Source of the DNA: Rhodospirillales bacterium
GTDB lineage: Bacteria > Pseudomonadota > Alphaproteobacteria > Rhodospirillales > Casp-alpha2
Assembly (NCBI GenBank): GCA_021775095.1
Contig: JAJFII010000109.1
Span: forward strand, 1 to 40,177
Length of the DNA: 40,177 nt
Direction of reading: 5' to 3'
Shown here: in pieces, positions 32,976 to 40,177 of the stretch
How the letters are laid out: every line of letters begins with the position of its first letter
Position numbering within the stretch: position 1 is the stretch's first letter
Notes under the pieces: generated by a model
What the model was told of the DNA's origin: nothing
What the model saw: only the letters and a program-made list of their open reading frames with translations
Database searches by the model: none
Made by a program: the position numbers and the translations under genes

Positions 32976-35276
32976 ATGACGTGCATTGTTGGAAGCATAG
33001 AGGTTCTAAATTTGAAGTTTTACCTGCGCCACTATTTAACCATCGCCTTCACGACCGTAACTGCAATTCCCGTTCTTATCCTTGGCGCATGGGTCCATGA
33101 GACATCCATGGACAAGGAATTGAACGCCGTTTCGGAAAAACATCTCCTATTGGCGAACAGCACAACAGAATCGCTTAATCGATATGCACAAACCAGTAAA
33201 TTGGTATTCAATTTATTGCTGGAAACTCTTGAGTACGGTTCCTCCCCCGCGTCGATTGAACTTGCTCAAAAGATTGGATTTCGACACATCAGTATTCTCG
33301 ACCAGCAAGGTCGACAAATATCACAAATGAAGATTGAAGAGGGGCTCAATGAGACCGTCCATGAACCGACATTTTCCACCCTTTTCCGTCAATCTGATGA
33401 AAATGTCCGATTTAGTGGAGTCATGGCGGACCCGCACGGGAAGCCAACCCTGTACCTGAGCAAGCGACTGGGTTTCAACCAAGTCGCCATTGGTGCCCTA
33501 AATCTTGATTATATCCGTGCAATACAGTCGGCAATTTTATTTGGGCGCAATGGACATTCTGCAATCGTTGACCACCTGGGCCATATTATGGCCCATCCGC
33601 TGCCCGAATGGCAGCAACAAATGAAAAACGTGTCTGAAGTAAAACCCGTAGAAATGATGATGGCCGGTCGATCCGGCGTTATTAAATTCTTTTCGCCCGC
33701 CAGCAACAGCGACATGATCACCGGATACGCAGTCGTCCCATCGACAAATTGGGGCGTTATGGTTCCTCAGCCACTTGCGGAACTGAAAGAACGCGCCGGC
33801 GATGTCAAACAAATGGTATTGGCGCTAATCCTGATCGGGCTTGTTGTCGCCGCTTTGATTAGCTGGATACTGGCAGGGTTTCTGGTACGCCCCGTCGAAG
33901 CCGTCATCGAAGCATCCCGCAAATTTTCCAGAGGATACCTGGACGTACACGTTCCTGCGCCGTCTGGAAGATATCCCATGGAATTCCAGGAACTCGGTTT
34001 GTCCGTCAATTCAATGATCAGAGATGTTGGTACAGGTATCATCGAGCGTGAAGACGGCGAGAGAGAGCTTCAGATTAGCAACGAGCAACTAAATCACCTG
34101 AGCCAGAAGTTAACCTCTTTGAATCTGGATCTTGAAAGTCGAATTGACGAACGCACCGATGATCTCAAACAGCAAATAGCACGGCAAAAGGAACTCCAAG
34201 TCACACTACAGGCAAGTCAGCAACGGTTTAAGGATTTCGCCGAAGCCGGGGCTGACTGGTTTTGGGAAACCGATGAACACCTGTGTTGGAAATACCTATC
34301 TGAGGGGTACACGACCCGCACTGGTACCCCGCCGGAACAGTTACTTGGCCGGACGCTTGGCGAAACAATGAATGACGTAGAAGACAAAAATTTATTGCGC
34401 GACTTCATTGCTGATCTAGGTGCGTGCCGACCAATCCGCAATTTTGGCTACCGCATCAAACACCCAAAAGGTCATGCACTATACGTGCGAATCAGTGCCA
34501 GCCCAATTTTTGATTCAACCGGTAAATTTGAGGGGTACCGGGGCATTGGCTTGGAAATTACAGATTGGATGACGCACATTGGCCAAAAAACAAGTTTGCA
34601 TTCCAAGGTAAGTCTCGAACTGCGCCGTTCACTATCTTCTACGCAGGCTGCGCTTGAACGATTGACTTCTCCTAGGGACGGGTTCCAGTCAGAAAACGCA
34701 AAAGGCCTGATCGCCCGTATCAGGAACAATAATGAACAGTTGCTTGATATCATTGACAAAATGATAGATACTGAAAAATTTGATTCTGACTTTATTTATT
34801 TGAATCCAAAGCCCTTGGAATTGTCACAATTAGTGGCTAAGACCGTTAGCTCCTGCGCTCAACTTGGCGACAAATATGGTGTAAAGTTTATTTTACTCGA
34901 TCAGCCGTCATCGGCGACGGTACAGGGCGACGCCACCCGCCTCGTCCAAATGATAACAAATTTGCTTTCTAATGCAGCAAAATTTTCACCTCGTGGTGGA
35001 AAAGTGGAGGTTTCAGTCATCAGCGAAAATGAAACCGTTAACATCACCGTCAGTGATACCGGGCCAGGAATTGCAAACGAGTATCGCGATCAAGTATTTC
35101 AACGGTTTTTTCAGACTGGCAGTCCCAAATCCAGGGCAAACGAAGGTCTAGGACTGGGCCTGTACATTGCCAAATGTATTGCCAAACAACATGGTGGCGA
35201 CATCGACTATTTGTCGGAACCGAATATTCGCACGACCTTCATTATCACACTACCTCAAGTCAAAAAATCCTGTTAA
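32976..35276 (+). CDS. Membrane sensor kinase-like protein lacking the phosphoacceptor His
   Basis: A 766-residue inner-membrane sensor. Transmembrane helices at about 20-40 and 278-303 flank a periplasmic Cache-type domain; HAMP (about 300-355); coiled coil (360-410); PAS with ADWFWETDE (about 412-530); a dimerisation region (540-600); HATPase with N-box NLLSNAAKFSP (662-672), DTGPGIA (694-700), FQRFFQ and GLGLGLYIAK (724-733). The DHp motif reads VSLELRRSL: Leu547 (CTC at 34614-34616) stands where the phosphorylated His of SHELRTPL would be. The ATPase site looks intact. It may be a non-phosphorylating sensor, or H542 may serve. Its stop overlaps the pyrD stop (TTAA). Confidence 0.88.
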   Translation: MTCIVGSIEVLNLKFYLRHYLTIAFTTVTAIPVLILGAWVHETSMDKELNAVSEKHLLLANSTTESLNRYAQTSKLVFNLLLETLEYGSSPASIELAQKIGFRHISILDQQGRQISQMKIEEGLNETVHEPTFSTLFRQSDENVRFSGVMADPHGKPTLYLSKRLGFNQVAIGALNLDYIRAIQSAILFGRNGHSAIVDHLGHIMAHPLPEWQQQMKNVSEVKPVEMMMAGRSGVIKFFSPASNSDMITGYAVVPSTNWGVMVPQPLAELKERAGDVKQMVLALILIGLVVAALISWILAGFLVRPVEAVIEASRKFSRGYLDVHVPAPSGRYPMEFQELGLSVNSMIRDVGTGIIEREDGERELQISNEQLNHLSQKLTSLNLDLESRIDERTDDLKQQIARQKELQVTLQASQQRFKDFAEAGADWFWETDEHLCWKYLSEGYTTRTGTPPEQLLGRTLGETMNDVEDKNLLRDFIADLGACRPIRNFGYRIKHPKGHALYVRISASPIFDSTGKFEGYRGIGLEITDWMTHIGQKTSLHSKVSLELRRSLSSTQAALERLTSPRDGFQSENAKGLIARIRNNNEQLLDIIDKMIDTEKFDSDFIYLNPKPLELSQLVAKTVSSCAQLGDKYGVKFILLDQPSSATVQGDATRLVQMITNLLSNAAKFSPRGGKVEVSVISENETVNITVSDTGPGIANEYRDQVFQRFFQTGSPKSRANEGLGLGLYIAKCIAKQHGGDIDYLSEPNIRTTFIITLPQVKKSC

Positions 35277-36337
35277 TAGTGATCTGCCCCAACAGCGTCA
35301 GAAATCTTATTAAACCCGTCGGCATCCAGAAGTTTGACAAGCCCCCGATTAATATCGTTCGCAATACCGGGGCCTTGATATACCAGGGCCGAATACAATT
35401 GTACCAACGATGCACCAGCCCTGATTTTCGCGTAGGCCTGACGGGCATTGCCAACCCCTCCGACGCCTATAATCGGAATGTTACCGCCAGTCAGATGGTA
35501 AAAATCGGACAGGACTTTGGTCGAGGCCTCAAACAACGGTAATCCACTTAAACCACCTGTTTGTCCTTTGTGATATGCCTTCAGGGTTTGTGGGCGTTCG
35601 ACGGTCGTATTGGTGGCAATCAGGCCGTCTATGTTTTGGTCCAGGGCCACATCTGCAATGTCGCGTTTGTCGTCATCCGTGAGGTCCGGGGCAACTTTTA
35701 ATAACAAGGGGGGTGGACTGTCCAATCGCATATTGGATAAGGTGTCCCGGATCCCGCCCATCAATTGAGCGAGGGGATCCTTACCCTGCAAGGCACGCAA
35801 TCCCGGCGTATTGGGTGATGAAACATTAATCACAATATAATCAGCCAACCTGGCCAGTTGTTTTAGACCCGCCACATAATCATCCAGGGCCGTTTCCGTT
35901 GCTTTGTTTTTCCCGAGATTGATACCCACCCAACCTCTCGCTTTATCCTTGCGCGCCCGTAATCGCGTAGCCATGGCTTCCGTACCGTCGTTATTGAATC
36001 CATTCCGGTTGATGACAGCAAGGTCTTCCGTAAGGCGAAATAACCGCGGTCTGGGGTTTCCCGGTTGGGCCAATGGCGTCACACTGCCCACTTCAACAAA
36101 TCCAAATCCCTGACGCAGCATGGCATCCGGCGCGACCGCATTTTTATCAAACCCGGCGGCCAATCCAACGGGATTTAAAAATTCGTGGCCCCACAAAGTG
36201 ACATGCAATCGTTTATTGTCCTGGGCCGTGGCACGTGGAACCCATCCCCGACGTAAAGCGCCAAGTGCCAGACCATGCGCCGTTTCAGGATCCAAGTGCC
36301 GAATTATCGGCCAGATGAATTGATAAAAACCACTCAT
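35273..36337 (-). CDS. pyrD: Dihydroorotate dehydrogenase (quinone), class 2
   Basis: A 354-residue flavoenzyme that oxidises dihydroorotate to orotate with quinone in pyrimidine synthesis. An N-terminal helical segment (1-45) anchors class 2 enzymes to the membrane. FMN/substrate motifs: GLAAGFDKNA (57-66), NRNGFNNDG near 111, VNVSSPNTPG near 176-185 (catalytic Ser) and GVGGV near 300. Third gene of a reverse unit with the PLP-fold gene and the DUF952 gene; 12 bases after the latter. The stop shares TTAA with the convergent sensor gene. Confidence 0.96.
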   Translation of the reverse strand: MSGFYQFIWPIIRHLDPETAHGLALGALRRGWVPRATAQDNKRLHVTLWGHEFLNPVGLAAGFDKNAVAPDAMLRQGFGFVEVGSVTPLAQPGNPRPRLFRLTEDLAVINRNGFNNDGTEAMATRLRARKDKARGWVGINLGKNKATETALDDYVAGLKQLARLADYIVINVSSPNTPGLRALQGKDPLAQLMGGIRDTLSNMRLDSPPPLLLKVAPDLTDDDKRDIADVALDQNIDGLIATNTTVERPQTLKAYHKGQTGGLSGLPLFEASTKVLSDFYHLTGGNIPIIGVGGVGNARQAYAKIRAGASLVQLYSALVYQGPGIANDINRGLVKLLDADGFNKISDAVGADHY

Positions 36338-36349
36338 TTGTTCGGCAGA

Positions 36350-36706
36350 TCAAGTGGCAATGGGAATGTCATCCGGGAAAACATGAAGCCCGTTATCTCC
36401 CAAATTTAACGGCACCGCTGATTCTACAGCCGCTACCTTCAAAGCTTGATAGAGATGCGGAAATAGGGCACCACCTCTAGATTTTTCCCACTTCAGAGCG
36501 TCGGCCAGTGGGGCTGTACGGACAGCCAATAAAATCAGCCCGTCCTGGCCGGCCCGATGTTTAGCGGCACTGCCGCGAATTTGCGCCGCCGTCGAAAAAT
36601 GAATGAACCCATCCGCCTGATCCTGGGTAGACCCGCCATAGGAGCCGGTCCTTTGCGCCTCGACCCACTCATCGGCCCGACACATATGATAAATAAGTTT
36701 TTCCAT
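36350..36706 (-). CDS. DUF952 protein
   Basis: A 118-residue protein of the DUF952 family: the start IYHMCRADEWVEAQRTG, the ADGFIHFSTAAQI segment and the LFPHLYQALKVAAV region are typical. DUF952 proteins are small, soluble and often near pyrD; function unknown. The frame is open to 36832, but the ATG at 36704-36706 gives the family's N-terminus and follows the upstream stop by 10 bases, so I use it. Confidence 0.88.
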   Translation of the reverse strand: MEKLIYHMCRADEWVEAQRTGSYGGSTQDQADGFIHFSTAAQIRGSAAKHRAGQDGLILLAVRTAPLADALKWEKSRGGALFPHLYQALKVAAVESAVPLNLGDNGLHVFPDDIPIAT

Positions 36707-36716
36707 GGGCACTGGT

Positions 36717-38249
36717 TTAACCGGAGCGGGACGGCCGTGCAACAAAAAGACCGGCTTTACCCGTAACGAAGGGCTTAACCTGCGAGTAGTTGGTTTTGAG
36801 TGATTGCCAATTGGCATGGCGGGCAATGTCATTGATCAGTTCCAGGATGCCCACGACAGATGGACCTCCGCGGCTGCCCATGGCAACTTTCAGCATGCCA
36901 TATTGTTCGGCATTCGGCCGCACCTGCACGTTGGCTTTAATAACTTCAAATCGATGGCCGCGAAATCCAAAGCTGGAACCCATTTGCCAATTCAGGCCTC
37001 GGGCTTCGATTTCGAACAACAGGATGGCAACCAGATATCCAAAAGACCTTTGCTGTGAACGGGGCAGATGCAGCATGACAAAAGGCGCAACAGCTCCCTT
37101 ATTTCTGCGGGCATTTACGTCCAGGGCGGGATGGGCAATCTTTGTAAAAATACCGCCGTTCAATTTTATGCCCGTTGCGAGATCATGGTTGTTTCGAAAT
37201 ACCTGTTCAGAAAAAGACCACATTTTTTCCCTGTCGGTTATCCATGGGGCTTCCAGTGCCCCGGCATCATTGACGCTCACGCCGGCACCAAATACCGCCC
37301 TGGCGACCATCAGTTTAAAATGAGCCTCATTTACATTGGCCGGGCTTTTTTTGCCAGAAGGTACATAGATTTCGACGATACCAACATTTGTCGTTTCCAA
37401 CCCCTGCTGATCCAATTTCAAGCCCGAACGGACGCATAATACAATCCAGGGTCGGGCATGATTAAAGCCTTTTAAAAATTCTGAAATTGGGAAACGAATT
37501 CCGACAAGGGTGGTATCAATAATGACGAGTCGCGGCGCTTGCTGCCCCGCCTGTGCATAAGCCCCGTGGAAGGGTTCGATATCAAAAACTTCCATGTCCC
37601 AGTCATAAGAAACCGGTTCAATGAACAAGATATCCAAGTCTCCTTGCATAATTGACGCCCGGGTATCAGCGTTATCGTTCAGATGAACCACTTCAAAATC
37701 ACGGTCATGTAAAAAATTCAGCATACGCCAGGTTTCGAAATAACCACCTAACATACCCATCCGCACCGGTTGGTCTGGCGCGACCCCATCCAGACGCGCG
37801 CCGAACACCTGTGAAATTGTCGACAGCGCCCCCATGGCGCTGGAAAAGACAATAGGACGGCATTGCCAATCTTGCGGACAGTCAACGGTCGCCATCAGTT
37901 TTTTTTCGAGGGTCTCCGGTTTGAAGGCCCGCTCATAATCAAACCAAACCTGTTTTCCTGACGGCAGATAATTTTTTTGTTGATGGGGTGGCGATTTCAA
38001 TATTGCCAGGGTGATATCAAGAGACGATTTGAGCCACAGGTCACGCAACTCCAATGCCAGGTCTTCGAGCCTCCGTTCGCCTTGATATGTGTTCAAACCT
38101 CGATCCGTGCAGAGTTGCCGGGCAGTGGCAAACCAGGACTTCGCATTTTGCTTAAATGCCGGTCTCAGTGTCACGATATCATTGGCCAGGCTGATCAGTT
38201 CCTGGCAATCGGTAAGACATGTGTTATGGGAGTGTATTGCCATTCGCAC
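36717..38249 (-). CDS. PLP-dependent aminotransferase-fold protein, uncharacterised
   Basis: A 510-residue protein. From about 130 on it has a fold-type I PLP enzyme pattern: FSSAMGALSTI (135-145) as phosphate-binding loop, LDILFIEPVSYDWDME (205-220), D245 in RLVIIDTTLVG as the Asp that binds the PLP ring nitrogen, and K278 in CVRSGLKLDQQG as candidate Schiff-base lysine. N-terminal 100 residues are helical without known domain. Upstream in an operon with DUF952 and pyrD; divergent from a decarboxylase-like PLP enzyme gene. Substrate unknown. GTG at 38249 opens the frame; ATG at codon 3 (38243) has AGG five bases upstream and is the likely start. A 40-base hairpin precedes it. Confidence 0.65.
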   Translation of the reverse strand: MRMAIHSHNTCLTDCQELISLANDIVTLRPAFKQNAKSWFATARQLCTDRGLNTYQGERRLEDLALELRDLWLKSSLDITLAILKSPPHQQKNYLPSGKQVWFDYERAFKPETLEKKLMATVDCPQDWQCRPIVFSSAMGALSTISQVFGARLDGVAPDQPVRMGMLGGYFETWRMLNFLHDRDFEVVHLNDNADTRASIMQGDLDILFIEPVSYDWDMEVFDIEPFHGAYAQAGQQAPRLVIIDTTLVGIRFPISEFLKGFNHARPWIVLCVRSGLKLDQQGLETTNVGIVEIYVPSGKKSPANVNEAHFKLMVARAVFGAGVSVNDAGALEAPWITDREKMWSFSEQVFRNNHDLATGIKLNGGIFTKIAHPALDVNARRNKGAVAPFVMLHLPRSQQRSFGYLVAILLFEIEARGLNWQMGSSFGFRGHRFEVIKANVQVRPNAEQYGMLKVAMGSRGGPSVVGILELINDIARHANWQSLKTNYSQVKPFVTGKAGLFVARPSRSG

Positions 38250-38584
38250 CTATTCATGTGGCAGGGCACGGGTTGGCAATTTACTTCAACCCCTGCCATC
38301 GAATTAAATCATACGTAAGTCATATCTCATTAATTTCATCTAATCTAGGTGAGTGATTTTTGCAATCAGTTCGGCGGAAAAACGCTGTAATTTCCAGGTT
38401 TTCAAATCTTCTCAACCCAGCGAGAAAGGGAAGTCACCACCCCCCCGCAGGTTTGGTCTGGACGTTGCTACATCGGACGCAAACAAGGTTCGAACAGGCC
38501 CGCCACGAGCTTGCGCTTGTTCTCTTGTATTCGTAAGCTTCCTGGTAAACCCAATTGCATGAAATTACTGAGCCCTGACACTAA
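38250..38584. other. Divergent promoter region between the two PLP enzyme genes
   Basis: About 335 bases with no gene that I can support. It contains the leader hairpin at 38259-38298 and a C-rich run near 38439-38446. Presumably carries two back-to-back promoters. Confidence 0.5.
38259..38298 (-). promoter_or_regulatory. Leader hairpin before the PLP-fold gene
   Basis: Paired segments TGGCAG/CTGCCA and GGGTTG/CAACCC form 12 base pairs with one five-base bulge and an 11-base loop. It ends 15 bases before the likely ATG (38243), so it may affect translation or mRNA stability. Confidence 0.45.
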
Positions 38585-39754
38585 ATGACAAGATTAGCGA
38601 AAATCCCTTTCGAATCCACCATCAATACGCCAGCGCTGATTTGGGATCTGGATCGCCTGGATAAAAGGATGCAGTCCCTCAAAAAATTTGCCTTGGAGAC
38701 GGATTGCCGCTTGCTCTATTCCATGAAAGCCTGTTCCGTTGGCACGGTGCTCGACGTCATTAAAGGTCATATTGCGGGATTTTCCTGCAGTTCCTTATAT
38801 GAAAGCAGGTTAGCCCGTCGAATGGTCGGCAGCAGGGGCAGTGTTCACCTAACGACTCCCGCACTTAATCCCGGAGACATGCAAAACTATGGGCAATACA
38901 CCGATTATTTGTCTCTTAATTCCCTAGATCAATTCGAGCGCTTCCACCCTGCCCTCAAATACCAGACAAACTGCGGTATCCGAATCAATCCGCAACTGTC
39001 CCAGGTATCGGACCTGCGTTTTGACCCTTGCCGACCAAACTCGAAACTCGGGGTTTCCCTTGATCGGTTCAAGCTGGCTCTGGCTGCGGAGCCCGCACTG
39101 ATCGAGTCTATAGGCGGCATTCAAATGCATACAGCCTGTGGTAATAAGGGATTTATTGCCCTGCGAAAACAAGTCAACAAGATGGTTGCGGAGTTGCCCC
39201 GGATGTTTGAACGAATTGACTGGTTCAACCTGGGCGGCGGTTATAATTTTGACCGGATCCGCAACAGAGACCCGTTTATACAAGCATTGGCGGCAATCCG
39301 CACACATAATCATATTGACCTTTTTATCGAACCCGGCACTGCTGCAGTTCGCAACAGTGCTTTTTTAGTGAGCACAATTGTCGATATCTTTGAGTCAGAG
39401 GAACAAACCATAGCGGTTCTCGACACCACCTTGAACCATATGCAGGAAGTTTTGGTTTACGGGTTCAAACCACACGTCATAGAAGCCAACAAAGATGGCA
39501 CGCACATATACACGCTGGCCGGTGCCACCTGTCTCGCTGGCGACTTATTTGGCGCCTACCGATTTAGGCGACCTCTGGCTATCGGTGATCGTATCACTTT
39601 TGGCAAAGTTGGTGCCTATACCCATGGACAATCCCACTGGTTCAATGGTGTTAATTTACCGGCCATCTATAGCCTGAATTCCGCTGGCACCCTGACCCTG
39701 GAGCGGGCATTTACATTTGACGACTTCAAACAGCGTTGTGCAATAGCGGATTAA
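38585..39754 (+). CDS. Carboxynorspermidine decarboxylase-like PLP enzyme
   Basis: A 389-residue fold-type III (alanine racemase-like) decarboxylase. Schiff-base lysine K48 in LLYSMKAC, the FSCSSLYESRL segment (66-76), RINPQLSQV (133-141), H182, GGGYNF (217-222), EPGTA (249-253) and the C-terminal Cys motif ATCLAGDLFGAY (315-325) all fit NspC, which decarboxylates carboxynorspermidine in the alternative polyamine pathway. The usual partner, carboxynorspermidine dehydrogenase, is not in the window. The substrate could differ: related diaminopimelate- and ornithine-type decarboxylases share the fold. Divergent from a second PLP-type gene. Confidence 0.8.
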   Translation: MTRLAKIPFESTINTPALIWDLDRLDKRMQSLKKFALETDCRLLYSMKACSVGTVLDVIKGHIAGFSCSSLYESRLARRMVGSRGSVHLTTPALNPGDMQNYGQYTDYLSLNSLDQFERFHPALKYQTNCGIRINPQLSQVSDLRFDPCRPNSKLGVSLDRFKLALAAEPALIESIGGIQMHTACGNKGFIALRKQVNKMVAELPRMFERIDWFNLGGGYNFDRIRNRDPFIQALAAIRTHNHIDLFIEPGTAAVRNSAFLVSTIVDIFESEEQTIAVLDTTLNHMQEVLVYGFKPHVIEANKDGTHIYTLAGATCLAGDLFGAYRFRRPLAIGDRITFGKVGAYTHGQSHWFNGVNLPAIYSLNSAGTLTLERAFTFDDFKQRCAIAD

Positions 39755-39770
39755 ACCCTTCTATCTGGTT

Positions 39771-40177
39771 CTACCATTCGAGTTTTTCGACTCCTTCGAA
39801 GGTTAATTCACTGCCATCAGACAAGGTGATCGATCCGGCAACTTCTTCATCAAACTCGATGCCGTTTTCGGTCTGGGTGTAACCGATTTCACCCTCGACC
39901 TGAAGGGCCCATCCGGAGTCGCCACCCGGCCCCCCATCAACGCCTTCCAACTGTACCGTGTCCGACCAGCCGTTGCCCCCATCGAAATAGTCACTGCCAT
40001 CACCGGCACCAAAGATAAACAGGTCATCACCGTCTCCCCCCATGGCGTGGTCGTCACCGGCGCCACCGTCGAGGATGTCATTTCCATCACCGCCGTCGAT
40101 AACGTCATTCCCCGCACCGCCAACAACCGTATCGTCGCCGTCACCGGCCATCACCGTATCGTCGCCGCCACCGGCGT
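39771..40177 (-). CDS. RTX calcium-binding repeat protein, C-terminal part
   Basis: Partial: the reading frame continues past the window end, so only the C-terminal 135 residues are seen. About five glycine/aspartate-rich nonapeptide repeats of GGxGxDxxx type ([36 protein letters not shown]) form a calcium-binding beta-roll, followed by a C-terminal domain ending in [10 protein letters not shown], the type used for secretion by type I exporters. Such proteins include adhesins, proteases and S-layer-like factors; which one cannot be told from this fragment. Convergent with the decarboxylase gene, 16 bases apart. Confidence 0.9.
   Translation of the reverse strand, partial: AGGGDDTVMAGDGDDTVVGGAGNDVIDGGDGNDILDGGAGDDHAMGGDGDDLFIFGAGDGSDYFDGGNGWSDTVQLEGVDGGPGGDSGWALQVEGEIGYTQTENGIEFDEEVAGSITLSDGSELTFEGVEKLEW

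Noticed and set aside
38353-38562. 69-codon forward ORF before the decarboxylase gene
   Set aside because: GTG start, no ribosome site, low-complexity Pro/Ser stretch caused by a C-run.

Overview
The window comes from an alphaproteobacterium of the Rhodospirillales type, probably aquatic and motile. CtrA (2203-2910) and ChpT (8726-9367) are alphaproteobacterial signature proteins. Here they flank flagellar export genes and a che cluster, as in free-living Rhodospirillales where CtrA governs motility more than the cell cycle. This placement is inferred from gene content and protein resemblance only; no rRNA gene is present. The sequence has moderate GC and no phage, insertion sequence, CRISPR array or tRNA that I could find.

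Region 1 (1-9.5 kb) is motility and signalling: fliJ and fliI (reverse), ctrA (forward), then cheR, cheB, cheY, a very long cheA (Hpt, linker with a duplicated motif, kinase core, two CheW-like domains, receiver), chpT and a 44-codon gene coupled to it, all reverse. Region 2 (9.6-16.2 kb) holds a two-gene soluble NAD-dependent formate dehydrogenase (a NuoE-NuoF fusion plus a catalytic subunit with an N-terminal ferredoxin part), a small one-helix membrane protein missed by ORF-length cut-offs, and an orphan 121-aa gene.

Region 3 (15.1-29.8 kb) is a formate dehydrogenase and metal-cofactor island. On the reverse strand are fdhD, mobA, DUF3305, DUF3306, a TorD-type chaperone, a small Tat-signal protein, the periplasmic catalytic subunit fdhA, the Fe-S subunit fdhB and the cytochrome b subunit fdhC. 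Divergent from fdhD are a tungstate-type ABC permease and ATPase (tupB, tupC), a probably broken or shortened reading frame, a 691-aa polyferredoxin and moaA. Uptake of the metal (W or Mo), pterin synthesis (MoaA), guanylation (MobA), sulfuration (FdhD), enzyme-specific chaperoning (TorD) and both formate dehydrogenases thus lie together. The tungstate-binding protein TupA is not in the window.

Region 4 (29.9-40.2 kb) is mixed: a glutamine-rich secreted coiled-coil protein, a PilZ protein, NAD kinase, an AbrB-type membrane protein, a membrane sensor kinase whose phosphoacceptor histidine position is Leu, and a reverse operon of a PLP-fold protein, a DUF952 protein and pyrD. Divergent from that operon is a carboxynorspermidine-decarboxylase-like PLP enzyme. 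The C-terminal end of an RTX (calcium-binding repeat) protein runs off the window.

The most unusual items are the iteron-like 11-bp repeats between fdhB and fdhC, the histidine-less sensor kinase, the divergent pair of PLP enzymes without the usual polyamine partner, the interrupted ORF with three hairpins before the polyferredoxin gene, the repeated motif in the CheA linker, and several palindromes in the promoter regions of the formate dehydrogenase island.
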